Assembly: GCF_016918855.1 (NCBI RefSeq)
Contig: NZ_JADKYB010000011.1
Location: 1-64,000 of the forward strand
Direction of reading: 5' to 3'
Length of the DNA stretch: 64,000 bases
DNA from: Actinacidiphila acididurans
Lineage (GTDB): Bacteria > Actinomycetota > Actinomycetes > Streptomycetales > Streptomycetaceae
Part shown: piece after piece, positions 60,568 to 64,000 of the stretch
Position numbering within the stretch: position 1 is the first letter of the stretch
Layout: the number at the start of each line of letters is the position of its first letter
Position numbers and translations under genes: made by a program
The notes under the pieces: model-generated
Told to the model about the DNA's origin: nothing
The model's input: only the letters and a program-made list of their open reading frames with translations
The model's database searches: none

Positions 60568-61710
60568 ATGCTGGACATCGCCGAGGACCTGCACCGCTGG
60601 TGCGGGCAGGGCCGGCCGTTCGCCGTCGCCACCGTGACGGCCGTCGGCGGCAGCGCGCCCCGGCAGCCCGGCGCCGCGCTCGCCGTGGACGGCGAGGGCC
60701 GGGCCGTCGGCAGCGTCTCCGGCGGCTGCGTCGAAGGCGCGGTGTACGAGCTGTGCCGCGACGCGCTGTCCGGCGACGGCCCGGCGGTCGCCGTGGAGCG
60801 CTTCGGCTGGTCCGCCGACGACGCCTTCGCGGTGGGCCTGACCTGCGGCGGCGAGATCGAGGTGCTGGTCCAGCGGATCGACCCCGCCCGGCGGCCCGAA
60901 CTCGCCCGGGCGCTGGCCGCCGCCGCGACCCACCAGGCGGCGGCGGTCGCCCGGATCACCGCCGGGCCGGCCGACCTGCTCGGCCTCGCCCTGCTGGTCC
61001 GGCCGGACGGCGGGTACGAGGGCACGCTCGGCGACCGCGAACGGGACGCCACCGCTGCCGCGGAGACCGCCGCGATGCTCGCCGCCGGGCGCACCGGCAC
61101 CCTCGTCATCGGCGCCGACGGCAGCCGCTGCGGGGTCCCGCTCACCCTCCTGGTCGAGTCCAGCGTCCCGCCGCCGCGGATGCTCGTGTACGGCGCGGTG
61201 GACTTCGCCGCGGCCCTCACCCGGGCCGCCGCCTTCATCGGCTACCGGGTCACCGTCTGCGACGCCCGCCCCGTCTTCGCCACCCCGGCCCGCTTCCCCG
61301 CGGCCGACGAAGTGCTCGTGGACTGGCCGCACCGGCACCTGGAGCGCGAGGCCGCGGCCGGCCGCCTCGACGGGCGCACCGCGGTCTGCGTCCTCACCCA
61401 CGACACCAAGTTCGACGTCCCCCTCCTGGAACGCGCCCTGCGCCTCCCCCTCGGCTACGTCGGCGCGATGGGCTCCCGCCGCACCCACCTCGACCGCCTC
61501 GACCGCCTCCGCGACGCCGGCCTCACCACCCCCGACCTCTCCCGCCTGCGCTCCCCGATCGGCCTCGACCTCGGCGCCCGCACCCCGGAGGAGACGGCCC
61601 TGTCCATCACAGCCGAAATCGTCGCCCTCCGCTACGGGGGTACGGGTCGCCCCTTGCGGGGCGCGGGCCGCCCGATCCACCGGGAGGGCGCGGCCCGGGT
61701 GGGGAGTTGA
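60568..61710 (+). CDS. XdhC family molybdenum cofactor maturation protein
   Basis: A 380-residue protein that binds and sulfurates/inserts the molybdenum cofactor into xanthine dehydrogenase. ATG 60568 follows GGAGGAG. The N-terminal XdhC/CoxI part has AVATVTAVGGSAPRQPGAAL, GSVSGGCVEGAVYE and TCGGEIEVLV; the C-terminal Rossmann part ends with VGAMGSRRTHLDRLDRL and IGLDLGARTPEETALSI. It is the last gene of the xdh cluster, 92 bases after the Mo subunit. Confidence 0.9.
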   Translation: MLDIAEDLHRWCGQGRPFAVATVTAVGGSAPRQPGAALAVDGEGRAVGSVSGGCVEGAVYELCRDALSGDGPAVAVERFGWSADDAFAVGLTCGGEIEVLVQRIDPARRPELARALAAAATHQAAAVARITAGPADLLGLALLVRPDGGYEGTLGDRERDATAAAETAAMLAAGRTGTLVIGADGSRCGVPLTLLVESSVPPPRMLVYGAVDFAAALTRAAAFIGYRVTVCDARPVFATPARFPAADEVLVDWPHRHLEREAAAGRLDGRTAVCVLTHDTKFDVPLLERALRLPLGYVGAMGSRRTHLDRLDRLRDAGLTTPDLSRLRSPIGLDLGARTPEETALSITAEIVALRYGGTGRPLRGAGRPIHREGAARVGS

Positions 61711-61965
61711 GCCGTCTTCCCCCGGGTTCGCCGTGTAGCCGTCGAGCCAAAGGGCGCGCTGGTGTCGAAAGGGAGAACGCGCGCAGTGTCCCGAGGAACG
61801 AGGGACCGGGCACGATCGACCGTCGACACCGGATTTAAGCGCCCGGAGGCGAGGCGGCGGCAAAAAAAGGGGCATTGGGCACGCCGACCCCCAACGCCTG
61901 CCAGGAAACGGGAACGTTGACGCTCGCCCCCACCTGCCCCGGGGTGCGGGTCCACCCGCCCACCC

Positions 61966-63660
61966 TCACTCCGGGATTTGCCGCACCGGCTGCCGCACCC
62001 GCTGGCGCTTGAGCACTTCACGCCAGGCGCGGACGACATCAGCGTCGGCTCGGTCCGGGTTCCAGAGGCGGACGGGGGTGTCGTCGGTGAGTTCGTGGAC
62101 GGCGCCGGTGAGGTCGCGGAGCATCCAGTGGGTGGAGCGGCGGCGGCGTACGGGCAGGCCGAGGACGGGGCCGCGGGGGGTGTCGGCCTGCCAGATCAGG
62201 GCGCGGGTGAGGGGCTGGAGGGCGGGTTCGTCGAGGTAGGCGGCGGTCCAGGTGGCGGCGGGGGTGCCCGGATCGGCGATGCGGCGCTCGGCGAGGGTGC
62301 CCAGGTGGGTGGCGACCTGGGCGCGTACTTCGGTGAGGCGGGTGCGCAGCGCGGCGTACCGCAGGGGGTCCCGGGACCGTACCCGCTGGGGCACCCCGGT
62401 CAGCGCGCGGCCGTGCGCGTTGCGGAAGCCGAGCGAGACCGTGCCGTCCGAGTCGACGGTGAGCTGCGCGGTGTAGTCGCCGATCACGTAACGCAGCGCC
62501 GTGGGGGCCCAGTTCGCGGGCTGCTGCCGGAGCCGGTTGACTTGGCGCCGGGCGAGCCCGCGCAGGGCCTGGCCCGGGTCGGGCAGCAGCCGCTGGTGGA
62601 CGCCGGCCCCCGGTTCGCCCGCCAGCGCGTCCAGCGCCGCCAGGCCCGCGCGGAAGAACAGCGCCGAGCCGGGCGGGAGTTCGTCGCTGCGCAGCCGCGA
62701 GTGCCGCCGCAGCGCGGTGGCCAGCGTGTCCACCGTCCCCGGCTGCCCGGACAGGCAGGCGGCCCAGGCGAGCGCGCCCAGCAGCCGCCCGCCGATCGGG
62801 CCGGGCACGCCCGAGTGGAGCCCCCGGCCGGCCCGGCACGCGTACTCCTCGCCCTGGTACGGCAACAGCAGCGGCCGGAGCGCGTCCCGCGCGACGGAGG
62901 AGCGCTCCAGGTGCTCGCGGACCGAGCCCAGCCAGGCGTAATCAGGCCGGATGCCGTCCGCCCCGGCGCACAGCCGCAGCAGTTCCACGACGTCGGGGTG
63001 GTACAGCTCCGGGCCGAGGTGGCAGCGGACGGCGGCGGCGTAGGCGTCCTCGCGCGGCAGCAGCGGGTCCACCGGGAAGGGCAGGGCGAGCGTGTCCGTC
63101 AGCCGCCGCGCGCACCGCTCGCGGTCCGGGGCCGGCGGCTCGGTGCCGTGCGGGTCCGTGCACAGCGCCAGCGTCCGGCGCAGGTACGGCAGGGTCGGTC
63201 CGCGGTCCTGCGGCGCGAGTTCCGCGACCGCCGCCAGCGGCAGGTGCAGGCAGTGCTCGCTGTCCGGGCCCCAGCGCGCGGGCTGCCCGTGGCCGAACTC
63301 GGAGACGGCCGACCTGAGGAGTCCGGCCGCCTCGTGCGGCGACCAGCCGCAGCGGACGTCGGCCAGCGCCTTGACGGCCCACCATTCCCGGTCGCGGCGC
63401 AGGAAGCCCTCCCGCCGCCTCTGGAGTTCCCGGACCACGTGGCGGCGCTGTTCCTCGGTCAGCGCGGCGATCACCGCGGCGGAGTGCGGCGCCGGGCAGA
63501 CCGCAGGGTCCCCGCCCGGCCCGAACGGCTCGTGCGGGGCCTCGCGTTCGTCCGCGCGGGCCGCCGCGACCAGCCGCCGGTTCATCCCCAGCGGCGCGAG
63601 CGGCTCGTAACGAGGCGCGGAGTACTCGGGGTCAGGACGCGGGAAGTCCGCGCGCAGCAT
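61966..63660 (-). CDS. DUF4132-like protein, apparently short at the C-terminus
   Basis: A 564-residue protein starting at ATG 63660. The body is helical and Arg/Leu-rich with no signal or membrane segment. The last 110 residues match the DUF4132 pattern: LQPLTRALIWQ, LRDLTGAVHELTDD, VRLWNPDRADADVVRAWREVLKRQRV. It ends at QPVRQIPE, the point where DUF4132 proteins usually have QPF-Q--R and then continue about 100 or more residues. So it may be a truncated or divergent member. Function of the family is unknown. Earlier starts (to 63798) are weakly supported. Confidence 0.65.
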   Translation of the reverse strand: MLRADFPRPDPEYSAPRYEPLAPLGMNRRLVAAARADEREAPHEPFGPGGDPAVCPAPHSAAVIAALTEEQRRHVVRELQRRREGFLRRDREWWAVKALADVRCGWSPHEAAGLLRSAVSEFGHGQPARWGPDSEHCLHLPLAAVAELAPQDRGPTLPYLRRTLALCTDPHGTEPPAPDRERCARRLTDTLALPFPVDPLLPREDAYAAAVRCHLGPELYHPDVVELLRLCAGADGIRPDYAWLGSVREHLERSSVARDALRPLLLPYQGEEYACRAGRGLHSGVPGPIGGRLLGALAWAACLSGQPGTVDTLATALRRHSRLRSDELPPGSALFFRAGLAALDALAGEPGAGVHQRLLPDPGQALRGLARRQVNRLRQQPANWAPTALRYVIGDYTAQLTVDSDGTVSLGFRNAHGRALTGVPQRVRSRDPLRYAALRTRLTEVRAQVATHLGTLAERRIADPGTPAATWTAAYLDEPALQPLTRALIWQADTPRGPVLGLPVRRRRSTHWMLRDLTGAVHELTDDTPVRLWNPDRADADVVRAWREVLKRQRVRQPVRQIPE

Positions 63661-64000
63661 CCGCCTGAGTCGGTTCAGCCGTACCGCCCCCTCACGCCGT
63701 GACGTCAGCCGAAGCCTGCCCCGGCCCCGCGCCGGACAGGTGCCCGCGGCCGGCCGCGACCGTCCAACGGCCCCTGCCACCACGGCGATTCCGGCCACCG
63801 CACCGCATCTGGTGACGACGGCGGGCGCCGTACGGTTGCGGCCCGGCGCGGGCGGTCCCGGCCGACCCGGCGGCGGCCCGGAGGAGCGATGTGAACACCA
63901 GTCAACATCTGTGACCGAAGGGGCTGGACGCCACGCGGGAAACCGGGCAACACTGGGAACACCTGCCGCAGCGGCTCCATGCGCTCGGGGTATTTCTGGC
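63661..64000. other. Intergenic region at the right edge
   Basis: No complete gene was found in these 340 bases. A frame reading LDATRETGQHWEHLPQRLHALGVFL from about 63924 to the end looks coding but has no standard start (a stop lies at 63912); a + strand gene may begin near the edge. Otherwise only promoter sequence of the leftward gene is expected. Confidence 0.35.

Noticed and set aside
63705..63980. A leftward 91-codon frame at the right edge
   Set aside because: Arg/Pro-rich composition, no ribosome site and no family resemblance.
63911..64000. A new + strand CDS starting at the right edge
   Set aside because: Two frames are open to the edge, but the coding-like one lacks a standard start and the other looks random; the flanking sequence is needed.

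Overview
The window is high-GC DNA with GTG, TTG and ATG starts, AGGAGG-type ribosome sites, many secreted carbohydrate-active enzymes and families typical of streptomycetes (DUF6879, DUF397, DUF5753-XRE, DUF2637, RsbW-like ATPases, a DmdR-type iron box, streptomycete intergenic repeats). I infer a chromosomal stretch of Streptomyces or a close relative. No rRNA, tRNA, CRISPR array or insertion sequence was recognised.

Region 1 (1-4.1 kb) reads as one operon: small protein, DUF6879 protein, XRE/DUF5753 regulator, then an ATP-grasp-modified RiPP (graspetide-like) set of precursor, ATP-grasp ligase and PIMT-like O-methyltransferase. The methyltransferase is split by a one-base deletion into two frames joined by a TGATG stop-start. 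Region 2 (4.2-7.3 kb) holds two divergent secreted proteins, alginate-lyase-like and ThuA-like, with almost identical ricin-type C-termini. Region 3 (7.4-9.5 kb) is a DUF397/XRE pair facing a resolvase-like protein and an RsbW-like ATPase. Region 4 (9.6-13.5 kb) carries modABC for molybdate uptake, with an intergenic repeat read through at the modB N-terminus, and a DUF427 protein.

Region 5 (13.7-25.2 kb) has a large secreted GH3 enzyme with three discoidin domains, two zinc alcohol dehydrogenases, a glycine betaine/choline-type ABC importer (ATPase plus fused permease/binding protein), a small CATRA-associated-like protein and a P450. Region 6 (25.4-28.3 kb) is an encapsulin-DyP peroxidase nanocompartment operon and a secreted protein. 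Region 7 (28.8-39.4 kb) has a SpoIIE phosphatase, deacetylase lipoprotein, MFS pump, isochorismatase-like protein, TetR regulator, a tiny upstream ORF plus RsgA, a small membrane peptide, a LacI regulator whose upstream palindrome matches the one before the GH3 gene, a PPOX-fold protein, a DUF456 protein and a TrmB/LuxR-like regulator.

Region 8 (39.7-51.8 kb) has a very long proline-rich protein ending in a PP2C-like domain lacking metal ligands, a PoxB-like TPP enzyme, a GH95-like enzyme, an RsbW-like ATPase, a DUF2637 membrane protein and an iron-box-controlled FhuF-like protein beside a GntR regulator. Region 9 (51.9-64 kb) has a TPR-like protein, a lactate-monooxygenase-like enzyme and a purine-catabolism cluster: PucR regulator divergent from three xanthine dehydrogenase subunits and an XdhC maturation factor, separated by an eight-unit 10-bp-periodic GGTC array. 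The molybdate importer and the molybdenum enzyme probably serve one cofactor economy. A DUF4132-like protein that seems C-terminally short closes the window.
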